64,000 nucleotides of DNA from Turnera subulata (Eukaryota > Streptophyta > Magnoliopsida > Malpighiales > Passifloraceae). The notes below the pieces were generated by a model. It made no database searches. It saw nothing but the letters and a program-made list of their open reading frames with translations, and was not told the origin of the DNA. Positions within the stretch are counted from its first letter, which is position 1. Each line of letters begins with the position of its first letter. Position numbers and translations under genes: made by a program. Location of the stretch: positions 42,306-106,305 of the forward strand of contig JAKUCV010002884.1 in assembly GCA_028386065.3 (NCBI GenBank), read 5' to 3'. Positions 10,717 to 20,935 of this stretch are shown one piece after another.

Positions 10717-11865
10717 TTAAACATTGTTGGGTGCTACATTAACGTCAACCATCTCCATCTCATGATGATTATCTTTATTCATGATAATCAAGTCCTCCCC
10801 ATTAATGTTTTCTTTGTCTTTCTCATCCTTCATTTTCAGGTACATCCCATACACATAGGAACAAAAGCCCCACACACAGAGCACCGTGGACACCACCTTG
10901 ACTCCACCGAAGGCATCTCCGTAGACCACCACCCCTCCCAATACGTTCACGGCCAGGAGCGCAGTCATGCAGATCCCTCCCGTTATGGACGAGGTCAAGA
11001 ACACCATCCCCGCCGTCCCCATGAACACCAGCTGCCACGTCACCACGTTCACCATCACCGTCGCCCAGTACGCCTTTGCCCCTAAGTCGAACACCTGCAG
11101 GCTCTCCCTCCTCATCTCCGGAAACCCGCCGTCCGACGCCATCCCCACGGTGGCCAGCGCCGTCGCCGCCACTTCCATCACCAGCTGCATTTCCATCACC
11201 ATCCCGTAGTTGTATATCTCCCTGTATATCTTCTCCATCACCGGGAGGTACAGTGCAAACAACAAGCCGGCTCCTACTGTACAAAAGAAGCCAATGAAGT
11301 ACTTGGCTCGGGTTAGGCCCTGGGGCTTGTCGTGGTGTGAGCCCACGGCCAGAAGGACAGAGCTCAGAGTCAAAAGGATGACACAGTTTAGGTTTTGGAA
11401 AGTGATCCTTTGTTTTACGATGATCACAGAGAGAAGGAGAGTGAATATTAGTTGAGATGATAAGAGGAGGGATGACGTTGACACGGGGAGATAAGAATTG
11501 CCCCATGAGATCAAAAAATTGTTTACACCTAACATAAGGCCTACCAAGATGGACAAGATTAATATTCTTGGAGTAAACCCACTAAAGGGTTTCCTGTCGC
11601 TGCATTTGAAGAGATAGTGAGGGAGGAAAATGGGGATGAGGAGGAGAGGGAAGCCGGCGCATTGGACCCATGTGGAGACCCACCTGCTTGAACCTTTGTG
11701 GACGAAATAGAACTTTGAGAGCAAGGATGAAGAGACTGAACCAACAAAGAGGCATATGTAGTTGATCCCCAACAGAAACATGTACCTTTTGTTCTTCTTG
11801 GACTTCTGGTCCTCTTCACGAGATGGGGTAGTTGGGTTGCCTGTGCTCATTGAAGATATGATCAT
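10717..11865 (-). CDS. Purine permease (PUP family transporter)
   Basis: Intact single-exon frame of 382 codons for a multi-pass membrane transporter of the plant PUP family (drug/metabolite transporter superfamily), which moves purine bases, cytokinins and related compounds with protons. A hydrophilic, Lys-rich N terminus (1-27) is followed by about ten hydrophobic segments. Family signatures are RWVSTW with the following GFP (61-73), SWGNSYLPVSTSS (120-132) and LLTLSSVLLA (164-173). The C-terminal tail after the last membrane segment is charged and acidic, rich in Asp, Glu and Asn. Length is normal for the family. The ATG at 11865 gives the longest frame; a second ATG five codons in (11850) is also possible. 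The substrate cannot be told from sequence. No neighbour suggests an operon-like relation; the nearest features are transposons. Confidence 0.93.
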   Translation of the reverse strand: MIISSMSTGNPTTPSREEDQKSKKNKRYMFLLGINYICLFVGSVSSSLLSKFYFVHKGSSRWVSTWVQCAGFPLLLIPIFLPHYLFKCSDRKPFSGFTPRILILSILVGLMLGVNNFLISWGNSYLPVSTSSLLLSSQLIFTLLLSVIIVKQRITFQNLNCVILLTLSSVLLAVGSHHDKPQGLTRAKYFIGFFCTVGAGLLFALYLPVMEKIYREIYNYGMVMEMQLVMEVAATALATVGMASDGGFPEMRRESLQVFDLGAKAYWATVMVNVVTWQLVFMGTAGMVFLTSSITGGICMTALLAVNVLGGVVVYGDAFGGVKVVSTVLCVWGFCSYVYGMYLKMKDEKDKENINGEDLIIMNKDNHHEMEMVDVNVAPNNV

Positions 11866-13477
11866 ACGACCCAGCTAGCTAGTTAATTTTGGGTGTTGAT
11901 GATGGAGTTGTTGCTGCTCTTAATTAATTTTGACGAGAGTACTGCTTGATTTAAGGGTTTGGCTACTGCTGCTAATGCTGTTGTTGTTGAGAGGCAGAGA
12001 GTGTGTGGGGGCTTATGGGAGATTTTCCTGGCGGGGTTTTTGTCATATTATTATAATGCATCGATTCGAAAGGTTCAAAGTAAGGAAAAGCCAGGAAGAG
12101 TCTCTCTACCTTTGATAATGAGTTGTTTTGTTGGTGTCGATGCCTTTGTAGTTGGTGTTTCATGTGTTTACTGTAGCTAATTTAGGTAACGAATCTCTAA
12201 CCTTAACAGTAACACTTCGCATTGGTATTATCCCATCTTGCTCAGTTTGGGGTTTGGTAGGCTAATATATAGAAGTCTTATTTGCGTTGCGAGGATCTAT
12301 AGGCATCAAGTGCTGCTTCTTGAAAGTGTACTTAAAAAATAAAATAAAAAAAGGCTGCATCTAACCTGGTGGTTGGGTTGTTGGATAGACAGATTTGGAT
12401 ACTTTAAAATCCTGGTTGGGGATAGACAGATTTGGATAGTCTATATGACTTCAATTTACCAAAAAATGAAAAGGCGGCATTAGTTTATTTACATTAATGC
12501 TACAAAAGAAAATATCTCTTTTAAAAAAAATCTGTTCTTTACTCATGAAACATACATTGTAATCATTTGTCATACATATTTTTTAAAAGAAAATGATCTT
12601 ATCTATCGTTGTCTTATGTACCTTCCTAGCTATTTAGGGTTGACAAACCTTGATAAGGTGTCAGTTCAGATTACATTTTCAATCTTGATTACCTAGAATA
12701 GTATTTTATGTTTCTGTAGTCCAAGTCATCAAGCTGATTATTGGCTGTACGTTCGAACTTATCTTATACTAAGTCACAGTTGAGGAGTGAGTACTATTAT
12801 ACAACTACTGGCATTCAATGGTACTCTTCCAAAACAAGTATATGGTGTGAAAGTGAGCCGGGGGCTAGTGATAATTGTTGTATATATATATATATTGACA
12901 AATGGCAATGGTAGATTTTATTGTAGCCAGAAGGAATGTACAGATGGAGTGAGTCTTGCGCTTCGAAACGGCTAACTTTGACTGCAGAAGAAACTCCTTT
13001 TTCCCATTCCCTTTTCTGGTTGCACCTTGAGCCCTATAGTACACTTGTTCTTTGCACTGCCAGATATCAATCAGAGCTTGCACCGATGTGGCTCATTGGT
13101 ATAAGCGTTTCCCCTAAGCTTTTCAGTTTCTTTGCCTGCTGGGCTACTAACTACGCTCTCACAAATGTCCCTCCATTTGAAACGTAGTATGGGTGACTGA
13201 TTTACTCCCCTCCCATGTGCTTTTCTATTGTTTAATTCATCATTTTCTTTATAAATCATAAATTTCAGATTCTGACATTATCCATTAGTTTTTCATATAT
13301 TTCGTATCTTTTTCGTTAAATATTAATTTTAGAGTTTGTTATAACTTTTCTTTTCAAATTTATTTTTGATTTTGAGGATAATTTATGTTATCTAACTTAT
13401 TCTAAATTTTCATAATGGTTATGTTAGCTTCCTCATGTAGGCCAAATATACCTAAGAGGGGAGGAGCGGATTAGGTT
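11866..13477. other. Intergenic, upstream of the purine permease gene
   Basis: No gene recognised. It presumably contains the permease promoter near 11870-12200 (minus strand). Notable are a short tandem duplication with GATAGACAGATTTGGATA at 12388-12440 and a (TA)n run near 12880. Small reading frames here have no family features. Confidence 0.5.
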
Positions 13478-13650
13478 TAAACTTTTTTTTGGGTTCTGAA
13501 CTGATATAGTTTCTGTGAAATCAAGCACTGGACTGCGGTAGTGAGATTTGAACTAAGAACATATGCAAGGTAGGGAAAAGAAGTGAACACAATAGATTTT
13601 AGAGTGGTCTCCTCTTACCAAGTACCTCAACTACCTAAAAGACCTTCTTT
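13478..13650 (-). mobile_element. Possible tRNA-derived SINE
   Basis: On the minus strand an A-box-like GTACTTGGTAAGAGGAG is followed some 70 bases later by a B-box-like AGTTCAAATCTCAC, then a 3' end with an A-run (TTTTTTTT on the plus strand at 13481-13489). This is the layout of a plant SINE, but the box spacing is long and no target duplication was found. Low confidence. Confidence 0.3.
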
Positions 13651-13699
13651 TAGGATTTCAAACACTCACTATCTTTAAGTTTTTGCGAGTTCAACCTTA

Positions 13700-14100
13700 A
13701 CCTTTAAAAATCACAAGTTTTTCTAGGCTAAGTGATTGCCTCCTGCAAGTATATAGGGTTGTTGTAGCACACAAAGTCGTCTCACAAGGATTTTTGCTAA
13801 GTACTACAAAACCAAGCAATTTATGATTATATAGAGAAATAGTAATAATGAGAAGTTTGATGATTTGGACCGAAAAACTAAAGCAAATAGAAACAATTAA
13901 AATCAATAATATTAAATATCTAAGACTTTGAGGAATTCCTTGCCAAAGATTTCCATGCAATTAAGCTCTGCATAAGCAAATGATGTTCTGTCACCACATA
14001 GCTAGCCTATATAAAATCTATGAATAGAATCTGAAAATGAACTCCTTTAAAAGAACCGATAAATCTAAATTAGACTGATAGCCTACTCTCGTAGTGCTGA
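13700..14100 (-). repeat. Degenerate Athila-like LTR remnant
   Basis: The block GCAAGTATATAGGGTTGTTG followed by GTCGTCTCACAAGGAT parallels the LTR end block at 26000-26060 and 42000-42030 (GCAAGTGCA...GTTG...GACAAGGT...CACAGGGACTG) and the remnant at 52870. The rest is AT-rich and unalignable by eye. Confidence 0.4.
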
Positions 14101-14102
14101 AA

Positions 14103-14288
14103 TGTAACATCCCGACTTGTCGACTGTCATTACCAGACCAACACGGGACCTTCCCAACTTGCTTTGTTCTCAGTCGCACGCTTCTGGCGAAAACTTCCCA
14201 GGAGGTCACCCATCCTAGAATTGCTCCAAGTCAAGCACGCTTAACTTTGGAGTTTTTCTGGAATGAGCACTGAAAAGGTAGGTGCACC
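14103..14288 (-). repeat. 5S-rRNA-bearing LTR fragment (Cassandra-like TRIM)
   Basis: On the minus strand, 14288 to about 14175 reads as a diverged 5S rRNA: it starts GGTGCACC, then AACTCCAAAGTTAAGCGTGC (the internal control region), then CTAGGATGGGTGACCTCC and TGGGAAGT. A tail of about 70 bases follows and ends GGGATGTTACA at 14103, an LTR-like terminus. Cassandra TRIM retroelements carry 5S sequence inside their LTRs, so this is most likely the 3' part of such an LTR, truncated upstream of the 5S start. It is not a functional 5S gene (substitutions, no array). The fragment stops three bases before a Tat LTR begins at 14292. Confidence 0.7.
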
Positions 14289-14291
14289 TTG

Positions 14292-14760
14292 TGTGAATAC
14301 CCAAATTTGAACCACAAATATTCCTTTAATTTAGATTTCGTATATGCTCAAATCATAAGATTAATGAAAAGATTTGGTCTTTGACTAAGGCACACTTGGA
14401 ATTTATTTTAGTGGAATACATATTTTATGAATTGGAGTTTATATGATTGAAGCTTAGGATTAATGAGATGAATTAATCTTAGGATAAAAATATACTAAAA
14501 TCTAGTTCATTGAAATATTATCCTATTTTATTTATTTCGGCTTTCTTGTCTATTTTAACTTAATTATGATGAGATGATTTATTTTTGGGTTAAGGATGAA
14601 TTTGAGGGCCTAAGTTAATAAAATATGGACTTTTCATAGTTGAGTAGCCCATAAACACATTACTTGGAGACTAATTTTAGCTCTGATTTTCTTAAAAAAT
14701 AGAGTTAAATCATCATTTAATAGTAAATGTATTTTTGGTATGATTTGGGCACGATTTGAG
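14292..14760 (+). repeat. Tat/Ogre-type LTR, 5' part only
   Basis: It starts TGTGAATACCCAAATTTG and is closely similar to 16105-16570 (same ATTAATGAGATGA and AGCCCATAAACACATTAC blocks). The similarity stops near 14760, where 3' UTR-type sequence begins, so the rest of this LTR and the element interior are deleted. Confidence 0.8.
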
Positions 14761-15403
14761 TGGTTACCTGTGTGCTAAGCCTTAATTTTTTGATAAACTG
14801 GGATTAGGAGCACCATACCCCACTTTGATTAAATTCCAGGCGCATGGTACCCCACCTTGATTAATGAACTTCTAGAGGCATGATAAGCCTATTTATTTGA
14901 TTTGACAGGGGATTGGGACGTTCGGGATAATTGTGAACCAGAGGCACACCTAAGCCCCCTCTTTCCAAAAAACTACAACTAGATGATGTCAGGGGCATCA
15001 TGCCCCATCTCAAGAAAATTGAATCAGGGGCATGATGGGCCCGCATCTAGGCAAGACACACCCCACATCCATCGAACCCACTAGGGAACCCAGGGACACG
15101 AGAGACATGAGCCATAGACACACCTAGCAAACCCTGTTAGAGGACTTAGGGGCATGTGACCCAGACCACCCTGAACCAGCGAGACAATGAGAAAATCTGA
15201 GACATCTAGACATGAGATACCCAGAGATGAGTCAACCGTGAGTGAAAAGTCGAAGACTCAATCCATGCAACCCAGAGTCGAGATAAACACAAAGCTGGGG
15301 CCCATCCCTCGCAAATCCTGAGACGAGAGAACTAGAAAAAACCGAGAGAAGAGAGAGATCAAACCATGAGGTAAAAACCAGTTAGAGATACATACCCAAA
15401 GTC

Positions 15404-15737
15404 GGGACGTGGCTCCCACAAACCTTGAGAGAAGCATATATCTAAAAGCTGGGACTGAGCTCCTGCAAACCTTGAGAGAAATAAACCGAAGCCGAGACGT
15501 GGCTCCCGCAAACCTTGAGAAACACAAACCAAAGCCGGGACGTAACTCCCACAAACCTTGAGATACATACCCAAAGCCGGGACGTGGCTTCCGCAAACCT
15601 TGTGACAGATATTCCAAAGCTGGGACGTGGCTCTAGCAAACCTTGGGAAAGATATCCCAAAGTCGGGACATGGCTCCCACAAACCTTGGGAAAGATATCC
15701 CAAAGCCGGGACATGGCTCCCCCAAACCTTGAAAAGC
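15404..15737. repeat. Minisatellite, about 43 bp x 8
   Basis: Eight imperfect units containing GGGACGTGGCTCCC and CAAACCTTGAGA, in the 3' UTR of a Tat-type element. Confidence 0.9.
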
Positions 15738-15824
15738 ACTAATTTCCCATTTAGGACGACAAAATCCCTAGTTAGCAAAGATGAGAAGATTCTTTGCTGA
15801 CGACTCTATAGATGAGATGATTCT

Positions 15825-15970
15825 ATCACAAACCTTGGGATGAAATGATTCCCGGTAACCAACAACCTTGGGATGAGATGATTCTCAGTAACCAACAACC
15901 TTGGGATGAGATGATTCCTAAAACTCCGAGATGAGATGATTCCCGGAAACCAACAACCTTCAGTATGAGA
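15825..15970. repeat. Minisatellite, about 34 bp x 4
   Basis: Imperfect units containing ACCTTGGGATGAGATGATTC and GGTAACCAAC, directly downstream of the 43-bp array. Confidence 0.85.
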
Positions 15971-16104
15971 TGATTCCTGAAGTGGAGCACGGGGTGCTCC
16001 AACCATGGACATACACCTCATACATCGAACCATTCAAATTTGGTTTTTCCTTTTATTGCGTTGTTTCATTCTTAGTTCCTAATGACTCATCAACGAGGAG
16101 CATG

Positions 16105-17734
16105 TGTGAACACCCAAATTTAACCCACAAATATTCCTCTAATTTAGATTTCAAGTATGCTCAAATCATAAGATTAATGAGATGATTTGGTCTTTGGCTA
16201 AGGCACGCTTAGAATTTATTTTAGTGGAATACATATTTTATGAATTGGAGTTTAAATGTTTGAAGCTTAGGATTAATGAGATGATTTAATCTTAGGATAA
16301 AAATATACTAAAGTTCAGTTCATTAAAATATTATCCTATTTTATTTATTTGGGCTTTCTTGTCTATTTTAACCCAATTATGATGAGAAGATTTTTTTTTT
16401 GAGGTTAAGGATGAATTTGAGGACCTAAGTTAATAAAATATGGACTTTCCAGAGTTCAGTAGCCCATAAACACATTACTCGCTGACTATTTTTAGCTCTG
16501 ATTTTCGTGAAAAATCAAAGTTAAATCATCCCTTAATAGTAAATATGTTTTTGGTACGATTTGGGCATGAAATAGGGACTTAAGATGTAATCAATCAATT
16601 AGGAGATGATTGGGGGCAGTACTAATCAAAAAAAGAGGTGATTTTGGACTGTTTAGGGGTTAATTACACGGTGGAATCAAATCAGGGAGGAATTAGAGGT
16701 TAATTACACGGTGGAATCAAATCAAGGAAGAATTAGGGAAAACCGGGTGCAAAAAAGGAAAGAACGGGGAAACGCGGAGGTTCCGGGCGGCCATGGCGGC
16801 CATCCAACCCATGACTGCCGGCCCTCGCGGTCATACATGCCCAGATTGCCCGATTTTCCCGATTTTCTCCCCTAATTTGATTCTACATGGTTTTGGCTCA
16901 GATTTTTGGCTGAGACCTTGGCCATTAAGCAGGTCCACACCCCTATACACCCCAAAACACTATAAATAGGATCCCTCACTTAAATTTCAGAGGAGGAACC
17001 ACTCATTACACACACACCCCCATAAGCTTTATTTGCTTGGAGAAACTCTACTTCTCCAAGCCTAGAAAATCTTATATAGGCAGAAATTCTGGAGAAATTT
17101 CGTGGGTATCATCATTCAAGAGGTAGAAAGGGTAAACCAAGTGGAAATCAAAGATCGAGCTAAGGAACAAGAAGAAAGTGGGTGCACAATTCAACCCAAA
17201 CCAAGGAGCTAGAGGAGGGCTACAAGAGGTAACACTAAACCCTGTTGTGTTCATTATTTGCTGAGGTTTTGATGGTGATATTGATGATGTGAATGTTGTG
17301 ATGCCATGAACAAGAACTATGTGGGCTTTGAACCCGGTCGTAGGGGTACGTAGGTGCTCTCTAGTGGTGGAGACTCAAGCCCAAATATTTTTTTATTTTC
17401 CTTTTTATTTCAGTCTTATTTTATTATTATGTGTGATTTGTTTTCCACACCTTGCACACGCTTACACAAGGCATACTCATGTTCTTCGATTGCATAAAGT
17501 CTCGGCCCAACGCGGATGGGTGCCTAACACCTTCCCATCCGTGACGAACCTCCGGGCCCGATATCTTTGGTTCGCTAACTGGTTGCCTTAAAAATGGAGT
17601 CATGAAAGGTTTTTCTCGAATTTTGCCTTATAGTAAAATTCGGGTGGCGACTCCAAAGATATCAGGTGTTGGTAAAGAAGAAGGTGTAAGGAATAGGTGA
17701 GGAGGCCTAAGTGATATTGGATCGGATCTTCACA
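16105..17734 (+). repeat. Tat/Ogre-type LTR, complete
   Basis: Runs from TGTGAACACCCAAATTTA to GGATCTTCACA (TG...CA), 1630 bp, with a PBS two bases downstream and 3' UTR sequence upstream. It contains a promoter-like CTATAAATAGG at about 16971 and a 40-bp direct duplication with TTAATTACACGGTGGAATCA near 16660-16730. The closing block (17225-17734) is shared with 45285-45797 and, inverted, with 60061-60205. Confidence 0.85.
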
Positions 17735-17736
17735 GC

Positions 17737-17754
17737 TGGTGACTCTGCTGGGGA
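17737..17754 (+). other. Tat/Ogre PBS
   Basis: TGGTGACTCTGCTGGGGA, two bases after the LTR end. This resembles the tRNA-Arg-complementary PBS used by Ogre/Tat-lineage elements. Confidence 0.75.
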
Positions 17755-19965
17755 TTCTGAGGGTTTAAGAAACTTTGTGTAATCGCTGAATTTTGTATGC
17801 CTTTTTATGTGTCATCATAAGTTCCTTGCATTCATGATGATTGATGTGAAGCCTCTACCGCAAGAGGGCGAGGGAATCCGAGTCCGCTACAAGCTTTTCT
17901 TAAGCGATAGTGGCTTGAGTGAACCCGTTTCTCGATGCTTAGCAATGATGGAGATTAATGGGCCTTGGACCTCACGCGATATCCATTATCACATGTGAGT
18001 AGGTCAACCTATCCCCTAGCGGCAATCTTTAGCCCCCAACCAGCTGCATACCCTGAGCATCTCATGCATGATAATTCAATAAGTGGTATGTGCATTTGCG
18101 TCGAAAATGTCATGTCTTGTATATATATGTTTTGTCTTGTTATTTTTCTTGTTATTTTTGGGTTTGAATTTATGCATACATTGGGAATGTAAGAGGAGAA
18201 GAAAAGGGGAGGTTATCCATGGTTATCAAGCGAGGAAAGAGAAGCCCAATCTTCAAAAAGTGATCATCCAGAATTCAGAAGAAGATTCATTTTGTGATAA
18301 TTTGAATAAATGTCCAACTGTCCTTAAAATTCGAAGATTAGATTCGCATGACATATGACATTTTGCATGATTTTAAAACAAGCGAGTCATAACCAAGTCA
18401 GAAATTAATCACCGCACTACCCTATTTACTCAAACCATTTGTTACCAACCTTTTCCTTCAAACCTACCCAGACAAGATCTTGAATTTCATCTTTCCACCT
18501 TTGACAGTGAGAAGAGATCATGAGCAGTGAGCATATTGACCAACCAAAGAACAAAATGGGCACAAGAGTGAACTCATGGGATGAGCCGATTTGAGGAGAT
18601 GAACCATCAGTGTACGAAGACCGGAGCCTCGAACACGAAAGGGAAGTCCAAGCCATCTTTAGGGTCTTGATGAGTAAGTTGGAAGAAATGGTCCTTCGGG
18701 GAGTCCTACTTGGGCAGCCACTTGCCTAGGTGGCCATAAAGCAATTCCGAGATGTTGTGAGACAATTTTCTCTGGTCGAAGATGTGATAAGGGGCATTCA
18801 GCTCCAAAATGCCGCACTAACCCCAGAAAGCATGGAGGCAAAGGAGACTCTCTGGAATTGCATTAGGGAAATGAGGGAGAGCAAATGGGATGATTGGAGC
18901 AACGCCTCAAGGTCTGATGAACATTTGAAGCCTCAAGACGGTATGATGGTGAATGAGGAAGACGAGGAAGATCCAGAAGCTGAAGATGAGGCCATGACAG
19001 CTGAAGTCCAACAAGATGATCCCAGTGAGACCGTTACTATATTCCACGGAGGAAGCTCATATATCCAGACAAGATAGAGTGGACAATAGAAAAGGACATT
19101 TAGGGTTGTCAGATGAGGTGGATGGGGTTTTCTTTAAATGTCAAGTCTTGTTGTTTGCTTTTTAGGATAAAGAGGGGGATCTTGGTTTGTCATTGATGAC
19201 CTCACCCCGGAGAGTCAAGGTCGTCAGTCTTATGTCTTGTTGTCTAATTCCTATGAAATGAATGAAAGGAAGTCCTTCTGTCTATGAGTATGGCGTTTTG
19301 AATCTTACCGAAGTTTCATTGATTTAGCTTGAGAACCATAAAATGAACTACGGAGACTTGATTTGGTAACTCAAATTTATCTTAAATTTCAATATGTTCT
19401 AGTTGTATCCCGAAGCCTGGTTTGTGAAGTCACCCTAAAAAAAAAAAGAGAGAGAGAAAAAGAAAAAAAGAAAAAAAAACAAAAAGGGGGGAAGAAAGGG
19501 TTTTGCGACTTTACAAACAATGTGTCATTTAAAATTTCTGGGAAAAGACTGTTTAGGATTTTTTATCTTAATCTATGGAAATTGAACGTCATCTCTATAC
19601 TGGTACGTAGGCAAGTCGATGATGAGCCCGTTCTAAATAATCTTGGTTCCTAAGCTAAATTAATGAAGGGATGTGGTAAGGTTTAAATTTGGCATGTGCT
19701 TGTCAAAGAGAATCCTTAGTCACTTGAAACATTATCCTCGAGGTTGTCCAAAGTGTGCCTCCGTCAGTAAATGGGAAAGAGGGGATCAAAATTGTGTAAT
19801 CTTTTGAAGATATCACCAAGAACAAAAAGCTTTTCATCATCAGGCGACATGGTTATACGTCTTCGAGAAAGTGAAAATGGAGAAAGAAAAAAAGAAGAAA
19901 AGAGAGGGAGAGTCAGTCCGCTAGGTTGAAAACCCGAAAGGGCTGCCTAGAAAAAAATTAGGACA
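17755..19965 (+). pseudogene. Degenerate 5' internal region of the Tat/Ogre-type element
   Basis: Sequence downstream of the PBS with no intact gag or pol. The only sizeable frame is 18730-19077, 115 codons, with an acidic Glu/Asp-rich C-terminal half (EDEEDPEAEDEA). I do not recognise a domain; it sits where a Tat-type element carries leader and gag sequence. An A-rich tract is at 19437-19492. The region near 19920-19965 (TAGGTTGAAAACCCGAAAGG) is another non-coding retroelement block. The element interior ends by about 19965, where inverted Tat LTR sequence starts. Confidence 0.5.
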
Positions 19966-19966
19966 T

Positions 19967-20460
19967 GCCTGCTGTGAGTACCCAAAATCAAGAGAATAGG
20001 AAAAATCGGAAAAATTGCCAAAACTGGGAAGGATGTATGCCAGACCATGGCGGTCATGTTGCGACGACTGCCAGGCGCTGGCGGTCATGTCTCCAAGCCC
20101 GCCAGGTGCTGGCGGTCATGTCGCCATGTCCGCCAGCACCTGTTTCCAAAAGGGTTCTTTCCTTTCCGGTTTTGATCCTCATTAATCCGGTCCAACTTGA
20201 TTCCCACGCCTTTCCTTATCAGTTTTTTGCCTGTTTTTAGCTCTAGGAACACTCCTAACTTGTAGCCTACCCTCACCCTTCTTCCTAATTTAGATTTCCT
20301 CCTCCTCACTCCACTCTACATGCTATAAATATAAAAAACACATAAGGCAATATACTAACCCTAATTCTGAACGAAAATTAGGTTTAATAAGCTACTAAAG
20401 TCCAGGTTTTTAATGGGCCAATAATGCTGGAGAATCCATATTTAATTGGTCCAGGCTCTC
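19967..20460 (-). repeat. Tat/Ogre-type LTR, middle part (minus), split by solo LTR
   Basis: On the minus strand this continues the LTR that starts near 24353: blocks with AAATATGG, GCCCATTAAA and the GGCGG/CCGCC-rich stretch (20040-20140) occur in the order of 16430-16860. The solo LTR at 20461-24051 separates the two pieces. The CCGCCAG/CTGGCGG motifs at 20050-20135 form a short degenerate repeat. Confidence 0.65.
20456..20460 (+). other. Target site duplication, left copy
   Basis: CTCTC immediately before the solo LTR, identical to 24052-24056. Confidence 0.9.
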
Positions 20461-20769
20461 TGTAACAGCCCGGGTAAAATTTTTGATTTTTACTGGGACT
20501 GTAAAAGTCTTTTTTTACCGTGATTTATTGTTGAATTAATCTTGGGTAATTAATTCAAGGTAAATCGGGAGTCGTTTTTCGAAACCGATAGTTTTCCCGC
20601 GCTCGTGATTTTTCCGTGGATTTTTCAGAACTAAGTTGGTATTTTTCGGGTTTCGGAATTTCTCGAAAAATCACACCAGAAAATAACTAAGGAGGTATCA
20701 GTTATTTTCTGGTCCGGATCGGACCCGCCTGCATTATTACACATTCACATGATAAATAGTAATTTTCAG

Positions 20770-20935
20770 TTATATAATGAAGAAGGCAGCGGAGGAGGAG
20801 GAGAAGAAGAAAAAAAAAAAAGAGAGAGAGAAAAAAAAAGAGGAAAAAAAAAAAGAAAGAAGAAGAAGGAAAAAAAAAAGAGAGAGTAACCGGAAATATA
20901 GAAAAGAAGAAAAAAAGAAAAGAGGGGGGGAGAGG
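20770..20935 (+). repeat. Purine-rich (A/G) tract
   Basis: Long run of GAAGAAG, AAAAAG and GAGAG motifs inside the solo LTR. Confidence 0.9.

Larger units (their letters stand above)
14761..16104 (+). repeat. Hypervariable 3' UTR of a Tat/Ogre-type element
   Basis: Non-coding sequence ending in CTCATCAACGAGGAGCATG immediately before the LTR at 16105; the purine-rich end resembles a polypurine tract. It holds GGCATGATAAGCC-type motifs (14800-15060) and two tandem arrays listed separately. Repetitive reading frames on the minus strand (15258-15778) are products of the array and not genes. Confidence 0.7.

Noticed and set aside
10823..11506. 227-codon minus frame
   Set aside because: Same-strand shadow of the purine permease coding sequence in another frame; Gly/Arg/Asp-rich with no domain.
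13084..13130. TGGCTCATTGGTATAAGCG, resembling a tRNA A box
   Set aside because: No B box or cloverleaf follows at a usable distance.
15258..15778. Overlapping minus frames with repeated WEPRPDFGY-like peptide
   Set aside because: Translation of the 43-bp minisatellite in a Tat 3' UTR.
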